Of a DNA stretch of 64,000 bases, positions 7,650-18,212 are shown piece after piece. Each line of letters begins with the position of its first letter. Within the stretch, counting starts at the first letter, position 1. The position numbers were made by a program, and so were the translations under genes. The stretch spans positions 5,825,698 to 5,889,697 of the forward strand of contig NZ_JACHIW010000001.1 in assembly GCF_014203395.1 (NCBI RefSeq), given 5' to 3'. The notes under the pieces were generated by a model that was not told where the DNA came from, made no database searches, and saw only the letters and a program-made list of their open reading frames with translations. This DNA is from Saccharopolyspora phatthalungensis. Its GTDB lineage: Bacteria > Actinomycetota > Actinomycetes > Mycobacteriales > Pseudonocardiaceae.

Positions 7650-7825
7650 TCGTCCGGGTGTCCGCGCGTCGCGTTGACCTCCCCGCGGGCCGGGCATACC
7701 GTCAAGTTACGCGAATTGCTCCGGTGTGATTCGGCCGCTGGGCGGTGTTCGCGGCCTTGGATCGTGATGATTCGGGCGCTGGTGATCGTCGTCGTCGGCT
7801 TGGTGCCGGACGAGGGGAGGCAGGC

Positions 7826-8398
7826 GTGGTCGAGGAAGCACCCAACCGGGATGCTGCCGCGGAGCAGGGCGAGCTGTTCCCCGACGCCTCGCTACCAGAT
7901 GAGCTGGTCGGCTACCGGGGCCCGGCCGCCTGCCAGATCGCCGGCATCACCTACCGCCAATTGGACTACTGGGCGCGCACCAAGCTGGTCGGCCCGTCCA
8001 TCCGCAGCGCCGCCGGTTCCGGCTCGCAGCGGCTGTACTCGTTCAAGGACATCCTGGTGCTCAAGGTGGTCAAGCGCCTGCTGGACACCGGGGTGTCGCT
8101 GCACAACATCCGGGTCGCGGTGGAGCACCTGCGCAACCGAGGCGTGCAGGACCTGGCGCGGCTCACGCTGTTCAGCGACGGGACGACGGTCTACGAGTGC
8201 ACCTCTGCCGAGGAGGTGGTCGACCTGTTGCAGGGTGGCCAAGGGGTGTTCGGTATCGCCGTCAGCGGCGCGATGCGCGAGATCAGCGGCACGATCCACG
8301 ACTTCCCGGCCGAACGGGCCGATGGCGGCGAACTGGCACCGGCGGTCGACGACGAGTTGTCCCGTCGGCGGCGGGACCGACAGGCCGAAACCGGCTGA
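7826..8398 (+). CDS. MerR-family transcriptional regulator (Rv1830-type)
   Basis: The 190-residue protein has a MerR-like winged helix-turn-helix at about residues 25-100 (YRGPAACQIAGITYRQLDYW, then SGSQRLYSFKDILVLKVVKR) and a C-terminal domain with TLFSDGTTVYECTSAEEVVD and GVFGIAVSGAMREI. These blocks match the mycobacterial Rv1830 regulator closely. It has no metal-binding cysteine cluster. Start is GTG 7826 with GGGGAGG at 7813-7819; an upstream open frame from 7745 is not used. It directly precedes the glycine-riboswitch-controlled gcvP, as in mycobacteria. Confidence 0.85.
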   Translation: MVEEAPNRDAAAEQGELFPDASLPDELVGYRGPAACQIAGITYRQLDYWARTKLVGPSIRSAAGSGSQRLYSFKDILVLKVVKRLLDTGVSLHNIRVAVEHLRNRGVQDLARLTLFSDGTTVYECTSAEEVVDLLQGGQGVFGIAVSGAMREISGTIHDFPAERADGGELAPAVDDELSRRRRDRQAETG

Positions 8399-8494
8399 TC
8401 CCGGCCCGGTGCCCGACCGGGCGGTGTGCGGCGGGTGACATCGCGGGTCCTATGTGGCCGGCTGATCGGGTAAGCTGCCGCTTACATCGCCGAC

Positions 8495-8706
8495 CCCGTG
8501 CGGGAGAGTCCGGCCCCGGCTTCGGCCGCGGTCGGCGCCGAAGGAGCAAGCCTCCCCGTCAACCTCTCAGGCCACCTGGACCGCACGGGCGAGATACCTC
8601 TGGAAAGAGGGCGCACCACGGCCGTGGTGCATCCCGCCGACGGTGCAAGCCCGGGCTCCGGGTGAAGCTCTCAGGCGTTCGCTTCGCGGACAGTGACAGA
8701 GGGGGA
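8495..8706 (+). promoter_or_regulatory. Tandem glycine riboswitch
   Basis: Two glycine aptamers lie in series before gcvP. The first shows CGGGAGAGTC at 8501, CCGAAGGAGCAAG at 8539 and CTCTCAGG at 8564. The second shows CTCTGGAAAG at 8598, GGTGCAAGC at 8642 and CTCTCAGG at 8669, then GACAGAGGGGG near 8695. The short linker and the order of these blocks are as in other actinobacterial gcv leaders. Glycine binding would be expected to switch gcvP expression on. The SD-bearing region begins about 50 bp further on. Confidence 0.9.
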
Positions 8707-8767
8707 GAGCAGAGCAGCCGCGGCTGCACTGCCGCCCTTTGTTCGCCGCGATGATTGAGGTTTGGCG

Positions 8768-11662
<2,895 letters not shown>

Positions 11663-11670
11663 CCGCCCGC

Positions 11671-11705
11671 AGCGCCCCCGGCCCTTAGTTGCGGCTGGGG
11701 GCGTT
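11671..11705 (+). terminator. Hairpin terminator after gcvP
   Basis: Arms of about 11-13 bp with G.U pairs (11671-11683 and 11693-11705) start 9 bp after the gcvP stop. Confidence 0.6.
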
Positions 11706-11817
11706 GTGGTGCTCGGGGCAGATGCGACACGCCGATCAGGTTTCGGTTTGCGCCCGGGCTGGACCGGATGACACGGTGGCCCCTTCATCTGAAAAGCTCC
11801 GAGAGGGAGTGGAGCAC

Positions 11818-12087
11818 ATGCTCACGATCAGTGAGAGCGCCGTGGAGGTCATCAAGCTTGTCCTCGTCGGCGGCGACTCTCCGGAAGGTTCGGGCCTGCG
11901 CATTGCGCCGGCCGACGAAGGGCTGCAGGCGTCGATCACCGACCAGCCACAGGAGGGCGACGAGGTGATCGAGGAATCCGGCGTTCGGGTGTTTCTCGAA
12001 CCGCAGGTCGCGACGCTGCTCGGCGACAAGGTGCTGGACGCCGAACGGGACGCCAACGGAGAGCTGGCGCTGGCCGTCCGCGACTAA
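11818..12087 (+). CDS. IscA/HesB-fold protein lacking cysteines
   Basis: The 89-residue product has the opening MLTISESAVEVIK and the GLRIAPADEG and IEESGVRVFLEPQ segments typical of the Fe-S biosynthesis (HesB/IscA) domain as found in Gram-positive bacteria. None of the three cysteines used by true A-type Fe-S carriers is present; the protein has no cysteine at all. It therefore may not carry clusters. Start is ATG 11818 behind GAGAGGGAG; a longer frame from 11689 is not supported. A strong terminator follows. Function unknown. Confidence 0.75.
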   Translation: MLTISESAVEVIKLVLVGGDSPEGSGLRIAPADEGLQASITDQPQEGDEVIEESGVRVFLEPQVATLLGDKVLDAERDANGELALAVRD

Positions 12088-12101
12088 TCGAACGACTTGA
12101 A

Positions 12102-12140
12102 CCGTCGGCCCGGGAATTTTGTCCGGGCCGACGGTTTTTT
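12102..12140 (+). terminator. Rho-independent terminator
   Basis: Perfect 12-bp arms (12102-12113, 12123-12134) with a 9-nt loop are followed by six T residues at 12135-12140. It is the most classical terminator in the window and insulates cbiM from the upstream gene. Confidence 0.9.
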
Positions 12141-12244
12141 CTCGCCGAACTGCGATCTAGACCTCCTGCCAACTACTGGTGATAACGGCATTGCGGCAAC
12201 TACCCTCGATGCGCAGCTGTTCCGGCCAGGAGGGGGAACGCGAC

Positions 12245-12937
12245 GTGCCGACCACCACGCTCGCCATGCACATGAGTGACGGGCTGCTCAGCGCACCGAC
12301 GGCGCTGCTCTTCGCGGTCGTGGCGATCGCCGGGCTGGCCGTCGCGCTGGCCAACGCGCGGGCCGACCTCGATGACCGAACGGCGCCGATGGCAGGGCTC
12401 GTTGCCGCGTTCGTCTTCGCCGTTCAGATGATCAACTTTCCGGTACTGCCCGGTGTCAGCGGCCACCTGCTCGGCGGGGCGCTGGCGGCGATCCTGGCCG
12501 GGCCGTGGGTCGGCGCTCTGTGCGTGGCGATCGTGCTGGTCGTGCAGGCGCTGCTGTTCGCCGACGGCGGGCTGACCATGCTCGGCGCGAACATCACCAA
12601 CATGGCGCTGATCGGCACCGCCATCGGCTACCTGGTGGCGCTCGCGTTACGCCGTTACGCATCGCGCAGCCGGGCCGGGCTGCTGGTGACGGCCTTCGTC
12701 GCGGCCTGGGTGAACACCGTGGCCGCCTCCTGCGGCTTCGTCCTCGAATACGCCATCGGCGGTGCCGCGGGCTACGGCACCGGCACCGCCGCGCTCGCGG
12801 TCGTCGGGGTGCACTGCCTGATCGGCATCGGCGAGGGCGTGATCACAGCTGTCACAGTGGGTGCCGTCGCCGCCGCCCGACCAGACCTGATCCACCTGCT
12901 GCGCACCGGGAAGCAAGCTAAGGAGGCCGTTCGATGA
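12245..12937 (+). CDS. cbiM: Cobalt/nickel ECF transporter substrate-binding component CbiM
   Basis: CbiM is the membrane component that binds Co2+ or Ni2+ in an energy-coupling-factor transporter. The 230-residue product has the family opening MHMSDGLLS, the conserved loop VQMINFPVLPGVSGHLLGG (histidine ligand) and a C-terminal half with GVHCLIGIGEG. About seven membrane helices are visible. In the family the N-terminal Met-His pair binds the metal; here an AGGAGG at 12228-12233 points to GTG 12245, seven residues before that Met-His (ATG 12266). One TTA codon lies at 12647. No cobalamin riboswitch fits in the 105 bp upstream. The cbiMNQO order follows. Confidence 0.9.
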   Translation: MPTTTLAMHMSDGLLSAPTALLFAVVAIAGLAVALANARADLDDRTAPMAGLVAAFVFAVQMINFPVLPGVSGHLLGGALAAILAGPWVGALCVAIVLVVQALLFADGGLTMLGANITNMALIGTAIGYLVALALRRYASRSRAGLLVTAFVAAWVNTVAASCGFVLEYAIGGAAGYGTGTAALAVVGVHCLIGIGEGVITAVTVGAVAAARPDLIHLLRTGKQAKEAVR

Positions 12938-13275
12938 GCGTCCCGCGTCGGCGTTTCCTGCTGGTGTTCGGGCTGTTCGTCCTCGTCATCGCGGGCGGAG
13001 TGGCCTATTTCGCGGATTCCGCCCCGGATGGCCTGGACTCGGTGACCCAGCGCGGTTGCACCGTGGTCCAGACAGCGCAGGGCGAGCGGTTGGAAGGCCA
13101 CTGCATCGCGCAGAACGTCACGAAACACGTGTTTTCCGGGGGGCCGCTGGCCGACTACACCGTCGGCGGCGATGACCGCTGGACCGGTCTGGCCGGCGTT
13201 ATCGGGGCGGCCGTCACGCTTGGGGCCGCCGGCGGCTTGTTCTGGGGCCTGCGCCGCCGGACCGGAGGCGAGTAA
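12934..13275 (+). CDS. cbiN: CbiN/PDGLE-domain component of the cobalt/nickel transporter
   Basis: The 113-residue protein has an N-terminal membrane helix, the CbiN motif APDGLDSV near residue 30, an external loop, and a C-terminal helix around LAGVIGAAVTLGAAGGLFWG. CbiN assists CbiM in metal loading. The ATG overlaps the cbiM stop (ATGA), and AAGGAGG at 12920 gives a strong ribosome site. Two cysteines in the external loop are not a general feature of the family. Its presence supports Co2+/Ni2+ as substrate over vitamins. Confidence 0.85.
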   Translation: MSVPRRRFLLVFGLFVLVIAGGVAYFADSAPDGLDSVTQRGCTVVQTAQGERLEGHCIAQNVTKHVFSGGPLADYTVGGDDRWTGLAGVIGAAVTLGAAGGLFWGLRRRTGGE

Positions 13276-13277
13276 CG

Positions 13278-14045
13278 GTGGGCGCCGGTCACGCCAGTGC
13301 GCTGCACCTGCCCGGTGATTCGGTATTGCACCGCCTGCCGCCCGAGGTCAAGATCGTGGCCGCTTTCCTGCTGGTGCTGTGCGTGGTCGCGACGCCGCGC
13401 GAGGTCTTCTGGGCGTTCGCCGGGTATGCCGTCCTGCTGATCGGGTTGGCGCTGGTGGCCCGGATTCCGCCGCGCTGGCTGACCAGCCGGCTGCTGATCG
13501 AGGTGCCGTTCGTGGTGCTCGCGCTGGTGCTGCCGTTCACCGCGGGCGGCGCGACCACCGAGGTAGCGGGGCTGGCGCTGTCCACCGAGGGGCTGCTGGC
13601 GGGCTGGAACATCCTGGTCAAGGGCACGCTCGGCCTGGCCGCGTCGCTGCTGCTGGCAGCCACGACCGCGCCCCGGGAGATCGTGGTCGGCTTGCAGCGC
13701 CTGCGGGCGCCGCGGCTGCTGATCACGATCATCACGCTAATGTTGCGCTACGCGGAGGTGATCGTCGACGAGGCCAAGCGGATGCGGATCGCGCGCATCT
13801 GCCGAGGCCACGATCCGCGGTTCCTGTGGCAGGTCGGCGCGACCGCACGCGGGATCGGAACCCTGTTCATCCGGTCCTACGAGCGTGGCGAACGCGTGCA
13901 CCTGGCGATGGTCTCGCGGGGTTGGAGCGGTGCGATGCCCGAACTCGGCGAGTCGCGCCGAACGTCCTCGGCGGCATGGTGGCTGGGCATGGCCCCGCCT
14001 GCGGTCGCAGCAGTCGTCCTGGGAGTGGCCTTGTGGACTGTCTGA
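13278..14045 (+). CDS. cbiQ: Cobalt/nickel ECF transporter T component CbiQ
   Basis: CbiQ couples the ATPase to CbiM. The 255-residue membrane protein opens with LPPEVKIVAAFLLVL and carries two coupling-helix motifs of the EcfT family, ARICRG near residue 175 and MVSRGW near residue 214, which insert into ATPase grooves. Five or six membrane helices are visible. GTG 13278 starts 2 bp after the cbiN stop. Its end overlaps cbiO by 13 bp. Confidence 0.9.
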   Translation: MGAGHASALHLPGDSVLHRLPPEVKIVAAFLLVLCVVATPREVFWAFAGYAVLLIGLALVARIPPRWLTSRLLIEVPFVVLALVLPFTAGGATTEVAGLALSTEGLLAGWNILVKGTLGLAASLLLAATTAPREIVVGLQRLRAPRLLITIITLMLRYAEVIVDEAKRMRIARICRGHDPRFLWQVGATARGIGTLFIRSYERGERVHLAMVSRGWSGAMPELGESRRTSSAAWWLGMAPPAVAAVVLGVALWTV

Positions 14046-14812
14046 GCGAACCACTGCCCGAGCGCACCGCCGCGCCGGAGTCGGTCCCGGCGCTGGCGGC
14101 GTTCGGGCTGGCCTTCCGCTACCCGGACGGCCATCGCGCGCTGGCCGGCGTCGACCTGCGTGTCGAACGCGGCGAGCGGGTGGCGGTGCTCGGCCCCAAC
14201 GGCGCGGGGAAGACCACCATGACGTTGCACCTCAACGGCGTGCTGCGAGCCGAGTCGGGGCGCATCGAGGTGGGCGGGCTGCCGGTGGATTCGCGGAATC
14301 TGAAGGAGATCCGCCGCCGCGTCGGGTTGGTGTTCCAGGACCCCGACGACCAGTTGTTCATGCCGACGGTCCGCGAGGACGTCGCGTTCGGCCCGGCGAA
14401 CTTCGGGGTGCGTGGTGCGGAGTTGGAAGAACGCGTCCAGTCGGCGCTCGACGCGGTGGGCATGGCCGAGCATGCGCACCGCTCGCCGCTGCATCTCTCC
14501 GGTGGCCAGCGCAAACGGGTCGCGCTGGCCGCGGTGCTCGCCTGCCGACCGGAGTTGCTGGTGCTGGACGAGCCGTCGTCGAACCTCGAACCGGTGGCGC
14601 GGCGCGAACTCGCCGAGGTGCTGCTGGCGTGGGGCGGCACGATGCTGATGGTCACCCACGATCTTCCGTACGCGTTGCAACTGTGCCCGCGCAGCGTGCT
14701 GATCGACAACGGCACGGTGGTCGCCGACGGCCCCACCGCAGAGTTGCTGGCCGATGCCGAGCTACTCGCCGCGCACCGCCTCGAACTCCCTTTCGGCTTC
14801 CGGGTTCCTTGA
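14033..14812 (+). CDS. cbiO: Cobalt/nickel ECF transporter ATPase CbiO
   Basis: The 259-residue ABC ATPase powers the transporter. Walker A is GPNGAGKTT, the Q-loop is VFQDPDDQLF (the acidic residues after Q are typical of ECF ATPases), the signature is LSGGQRKR, Walker B is LLVLDEPSSNLEP and the switch histidine is in MVTHD. I start at GTG 14033, which overlaps cbiQ and has GGGAG at 14020-14024; this leaves a 25-residue tail before the domain, so a later start is possible. The unit is closed by a hairpin at 14876. Confidence 0.9.
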   Translation: MDCLSEPLPERTAAPESVPALAAFGLAFRYPDGHRALAGVDLRVERGERVAVLGPNGAGKTTMTLHLNGVLRAESGRIEVGGLPVDSRNLKEIRRRVGLVFQDPDDQLFMPTVREDVAFGPANFGVRGAELEERVQSALDAVGMAEHAHRSPLHLSGGQRKRVALAAVLACRPELLVLDEPSSNLEPVARRELAEVLLAWGGTMLMVTHDLPYALQLCPRSVLIDNGTVVADGPTAELLADAELLAAHRLELPFGFRVP

Positions 14813-14875
14813 CCCGTCGCGGCGTGCGAGCGATTCCCTTGTCGCTGCGAGGCACCGGGGAGAGAGAAACCATTC

Positions 14876-14906
14876 GCCGTCCGCCGGGGTCGTCCCGGCG
14901 GACGGC
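14876..14906. terminator. Bidirectional terminator between cbiO and a convergent gene
   Basis: Perfect 13-bp arms (14876-14888, 14894-14906) with a 5-nt loop lie between the convergent stops at 14812 and 14947. Confidence 0.75.
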
Positions 14907-14946
14907 TGTGGTGGAGCACGGCCCTGGAACGTGCGGGACTGGCGAG

Positions 14947-15522
14947 TCAGGCGGCCTGCCAGTCGGGGTTCCGGCCGGTGAGCCCGATCGTCCGGTCCAG
15001 CGCGGGGGCGTCGGCGGGCACTTCGACCGGTGGACCGAACAGCCCTCCCTCGGCCGCCGAACGCGAAACGAACTCCAGGTTCGCGGCCACTGTTTCCGGG
15101 TCGCAGCGGAACGGTTGCCCGGACGCCTTGGCGACGTCCCAGCCGTGTACCACCAGCTCGTTCATCGCCACCTTGCCTGCGATCTCGCCGGGCAGGTCGA
15201 TCCCGCCGACCCGGGTCATGCCTTCCCACGCCGCGGGCTGCTGCCACGCCTCGGCAAGCGCAGCCAGTTGCTGGGGGATGCGGGTGCGCCAGTCGTCGGG
15301 CAGCCGGGCAGCGTCGCCGGACGGGCCCTGTGACGTGATCCCGCCGAGGTCTTTGCGGGCCGCGTCGGCGAAGGCCAGCGTCAGACCGCCGACGTGGTCG
15401 ATCAGATCGCCCAGGGTGTACTCGGCACACGGCGTCGGGGCGGTGAGCTGTTCGTCGGGGATGTTCTCCAGCAGGCTCGCCAGCTGGCGTGCGGCGGGCC
15501 CGAGGTCGGGCAGCGCGGTCAT
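14947..15522 (-). CDS. TIGR03086-family metal-binding protein (DinB/mycothiol-S-transferase fold)
   Basis: The 191-residue protein has the family pattern of an N-terminal TPCAEYTLGDLIDHVGG with a conserved metal-ligand His, a mid-protein Glu region, and NELVVHGWDVAKASGQ with the second and third His ligands. Related proteins use mycothiol or bind a divalent metal; the substrate is unknown. Start is ATG 15522 with AAGGAG at good distance; a longer frame to 15585 is not supported. A paralogue of the same family lies at 18213-18776, so the two flank the CNNM pair. Confidence 0.8.
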   Translation of the reverse strand: MTALPDLGPAARQLASLLENIPDEQLTAPTPCAEYTLGDLIDHVGGLTLAFADAARKDLGGITSQGPSGDAARLPDDWRTRIPQQLAALAEAWQQPAAWEGMTRVGGIDLPGEIAGKVAMNELVVHGWDVAKASGQPFRCDPETVAANLEFVSRSAAEGGLFGPPVEVPADAPALDRTIGLTGRNPDWQAA

Positions 15523-15618
15523 CGACGGCTCCTTCGTGTGCGGCTGCTTCCGCCTGAATAGACCCGTTCTGCCGCCGATTCTCATCGGCCGCCCGGCCCG
15601 ATGTGCACCGGCGACGGC

Positions 15619-15634
15619 GATTTCAAGGGAAATT
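15619..15634. repeat. Short palindrome of the TTCAA core family
   Basis: GATTTCAAGGGAAATT is a 6-bp-arm palindrome with loop AAGG in the gap between two minus-strand genes. It is near-identical to 60258-60273 and 39283-39298. Confidence 0.55.
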
Positions 15635-15661
15635 GGCGGACCTCGGGGGCAGTGGCCCGTG

Positions 15662-16702
15662 TTAGTTGACGTGGGTGGTGTCGCGGACGGTGCCGACGTA
15701 TTCCTCGACGAGGTCTTCGAGGGCGACCACGCCGATGGGGGTGCCGTGGGTGTCGGTGGCGGCGGCGAGGTGGCTTCCGGCGCGGCGGAGTGTGGTCAGG
15801 GCGTGGTCGAGGCGGGCATGGGCGGCCACGGTGGGCAGGGGGCGGATGCGGGTGGGGGCGATGGGGGTGGCGGGGTCGTGTCCGGCTTGGTCGAGGACGT
15901 CTTTGATGTGCAGGTAGCCGTGCAGGGTGCCGTCGTGGTGCCGGAGGGGGAACCGGGAGAAGCCGGTGCCGGCCACGGCGCGTTCGACATCGCCCAGGGT
16001 GGGGCGGGCGGGCAGGGTGGTCAACTCGGGCAGGGCGACGAGCACGTCGGCCACGGTGTGCTCGGCCGAGGACAGGGTCTGGGCCAGCCTGCGGTGTTCG
16101 GCGTGTTCGAGCAGGCCTTCGCGGCGGGATTCCACCAGCAGTTCGGCCAGCTCGCTGGAGGTGTAGGCGGTGTCGAGTTCGTCTTTGGGAGTGATCCGCA
16201 GCAGCCGCAGCACGGTGTTGGCCATCAGGTTGAACAACGCGATCAGAGGCCGGGCCAGGGTGACGAAGCCCACCAGCGGGGGCACCAGCCACAGCGCGAG
16301 GCGTTCGGGTTCGGCGATGGCCAGGTTTTTGGGCACCATTTCCCCGACGAGCACGTGCAGCACGACTACCAGCGCCAGCGCGAGGGTGAAGGCCACGGCG
16401 TGGGTGACCGGCTCGGGCACGCCCAGGGCGGCGAACGGGGCCTGCAGCTGGTGGGCCACGGCCGGTTCACCCAGCCGTCCCAGGCCCAGGGAGCACAGCG
16501 TGATGCCCAGCTGGGCGCTGGTCAGCATCAGCGAGCCTTCCTGGCTGGCCTTGATCACCACCCGGGCCCGGGTGGTGCCCTGGGCCAGCAGCGCTTCCAG
16601 CCGATCTCGCCGCGAGGACAGCAGGGAGAACTCCGCGCCCACGAAGAAAGCGTTGAGCAGCAGCAGCACCACAGCGAGCAAAATCGCGAGACCGTCGCTC
16701 AT
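15662..16702 (-). CDS. CNNM/CorC-type transporter with DUF21 and CBS domains (second of a pair)
   Basis: The 346-residue membrane protein belongs to the CNNM/HlyC-CorC group linked to Mg2+ or Co2+ efflux and tolerance. Residues 1-180 form the DUF21 membrane domain (NAFFVGAEFSL, QLGITLCSLGLG, GEMVPKNLAIA), and about 200-340 hold a CBS pair with GFSRFPLRHHDG and GVVALEDLVEEYVG. It lacks the C-terminal CorC_HlyC domain that its upstream partner has. Its ATG overlaps the stop of that partner (ATGA), so the two are cotranslated and could form a heteromer. Mycobacteria have a similar tandem pair (Rv1841c-Rv1842c). Confidence 0.85.
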   Translation of the reverse strand: MSDGLAILLAVVLLLLNAFFVGAEFSLLSSRRDRLEALLAQGTTRARVVIKASQEGSLMLTSAQLGITLCSLGLGRLGEPAVAHQLQAPFAALGVPEPVTHAVAFTLALALVVVLHVLVGEMVPKNLAIAEPERLALWLVPPLVGFVTLARPLIALFNLMANTVLRLLRITPKDELDTAYTSSELAELLVESRREGLLEHAEHRRLAQTLSSAEHTVADVLVALPELTTLPARPTLGDVERAVAGTGFSRFPLRHHDGTLHGYLHIKDVLDQAGHDPATPIAPTRIRPLPTVAAHARLDHALTTLRRAGSHLAAATDTHGTPIGVVALEDLVEEYVGTVRDTTHVN

Positions 16703-18033
16703 CGGGTCACCTCGGCGGGATCGCTGGCAGGGGTGTCCTCCAGGCGCAGCTCGGCGATGCGGTGGCGGTCCATCCGGGTCACCGTCAGCACCTGCTCACC
16801 CACACTGAGGTGATCATCGGGCTCGGGGATGCGGCCGAGCTGGGCCAGCACGAACCCGGCGACGGTCTCGTAGTCGCCCTCGGGCAGCCCGACCCCGGTG
16901 GCCTCGGCCAGCTCGTCCGGGCGCAGCAGCCCGGAGATGATCCAGGTGCCCTCCCCGGTCCGGCGCACCGCGGGAATCTCCCGGCGGTCGTGTTCGTCAC
17001 GGACGTCGCCGATGATCTCCTCGACGACGTCTTCCAGGGTCACGATGCCTGCGGTCCCGCCGTACTCATCGACCACAACTGCCAGCTGCAGCCCCGAACC
17101 GCGCAGCGTGTTCAGCAGCGCGTCCCCGTCCAGCGTGGCCGGCACCGTGGGAACCGGACGCGCCAGCGACCCGACCGGGGTGGACCTGCGGGCGGACGCA
17201 GGAACACCGAAAGCCTGCTTGACATGGACCACCCCGTGCACCTGATCCAGATCATCGCCCTGCACCGGAAACCGGGAAAACCCGCTCCGGCGGGCCAGAT
17301 CCAGCAGATCGACCACGCTGTCGTCGGCCGACAGCGATTCCACCCGCACCCGCGGGGTCATCAGCTCCTCGGCGCTGCGGTCGCCGAACCGCAACGACCG
17401 GTCCATCAACTCCGCGGTGGCCTCATCCAGCGTGCCCTGCTCGGCACTGGACCGCACGATCGAGCCCAACTCCTCGGGCGACCGCGCCGACCGCAACTCC
17501 TCCTGCGGCTGGATCCCGAACCGGCGCACCACCCAGTTGGCGCTGTTGTTCATCCCATCGATCAACCACCGGAACACCCGCGAGAACCCCGCGTGATACC
17601 CCGAGACGGCCCGCGCGGTCGGCAGCGGCCGCGCGATCGCGAGGTTCTTGGGCACCATCTCACCGAAGACCATCGACAACGTCGTGGCCAGCAACAGCGC
17701 CGCGGCCAACGACACCGCCTCGGCCGCGTCACCGGCCAACCCCACCCCAGTCAGCAGCGGCTGGATCAGATCACCGATCAAGGGCTCGGCCACATACCCG
17801 GTCACCAACGTGGTCAACGTGATCGCGACCTGAGCACCGGAAAGCTGGAACGACAACGTCCGGTGCGCCCGCTGCACCGCCCTGGCCCGCCGGTCACCCA
17901 CCCGGCGCGCATGAGCATCGACGGTGCTGCGCTCCAGAGACGTCAGGGAGAACTCCGCCGCGACCGCCAGACCTGTGCCCAGCGTGAGAACACCCACGAA
18001 CACCAGGCCCAGCACGGCCCACAAGACATCCAT
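16699..18033 (-). CDS. CNNM/CorC-type transporter with DUF21, CBS and CorC_HlyC domains (first of a pair)
   Basis: The 444-residue protein has the DUF21 membrane domain at about 1-190 (AVAAEFSL, QVAITLTTLVTGYVAEP, GEMVPKNLAIARP), CBS domains at about 205-340 (GFSRFPVQGDD, TAGIVTLEDVVEEIIGDV) and a C-terminal CorC_HlyC domain ending in the VTRMDRHRIAELRL stretch. This is the complete architecture of the family thought to move Mg2+ or Co2+. It is the first gene of a two-gene unit behind a structured 5' leader with a TATACT -10 box. Confidence 0.88.
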   Translation of the reverse strand: MDVLWAVLGLVFVGVLTLGTGLAVAAEFSLTSLERSTVDAHARRVGDRRARAVQRAHRTLSFQLSGAQVAITLTTLVTGYVAEPLIGDLIQPLLTGVGLAGDAAEAVSLAAALLLATTLSMVFGEMVPKNLAIARPLPTARAVSGYHAGFSRVFRWLIDGMNNSANWVVRRFGIQPQEELRSARSPEELGSIVRSSAEQGTLDEATAELMDRSLRFGDRSAEELMTPRVRVESLSADDSVVDLLDLARRSGFSRFPVQGDDLDQVHGVVHVKQAFGVPASARRSTPVGSLARPVPTVPATLDGDALLNTLRGSGLQLAVVVDEYGGTAGIVTLEDVVEEIIGDVRDEHDRREIPAVRRTGEGTWIISGLLRPDELAEATGVGLPEGDYETVAGFVLAQLGRIPEPDDHLSVGEQVLTVTRMDRHRIAELRLEDTPASDPAEVTR

Positions 18034-18180
18034 TACCGGCCACCCCGCCCTGGGACACCGGCCATCAGCAACGGAAAGCCGGGACTAACTCCCGGCCCGG
18101 TACTGCCATCAGGGGATTGTGCCGCAGGCACCGAAAAACTCACTCCTCGACGGAAAACGGAGAAATACGACGCGAGTATA
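18034..18180 (-). promoter_or_regulatory. Promoter and roughly 135-nt structured leader of the CNNM pair
   Basis: On the minus strand a TATACT -10 box lies at 18180-18175. The leader down to the start codon at 18033 contains a hairpin with 7-bp arms (18078-18096, loop GTTAG) and a second one near 18117-18129 (GTGCC/GGCAC), plus two GATGGC-containing segments. I could not assign it to the Mg2+ (M-box), Mn2+ (yybP) or c-di-AMP riboswitch classes. A leader this long before a metal transporter operon suggests RNA-level control, but this is inference. Confidence 0.4.
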
Positions 18181-18212
18181 CCGTGATCGCCGGTGCTGCC
18201 GCGGCGCCGACA

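Noticed and set aside
12141..12244. Possible cobalamin riboswitch upstream of cbiM
   Set aside because: Only about 100 bp lie between a strong terminator and the start, and no B12-box was seen.
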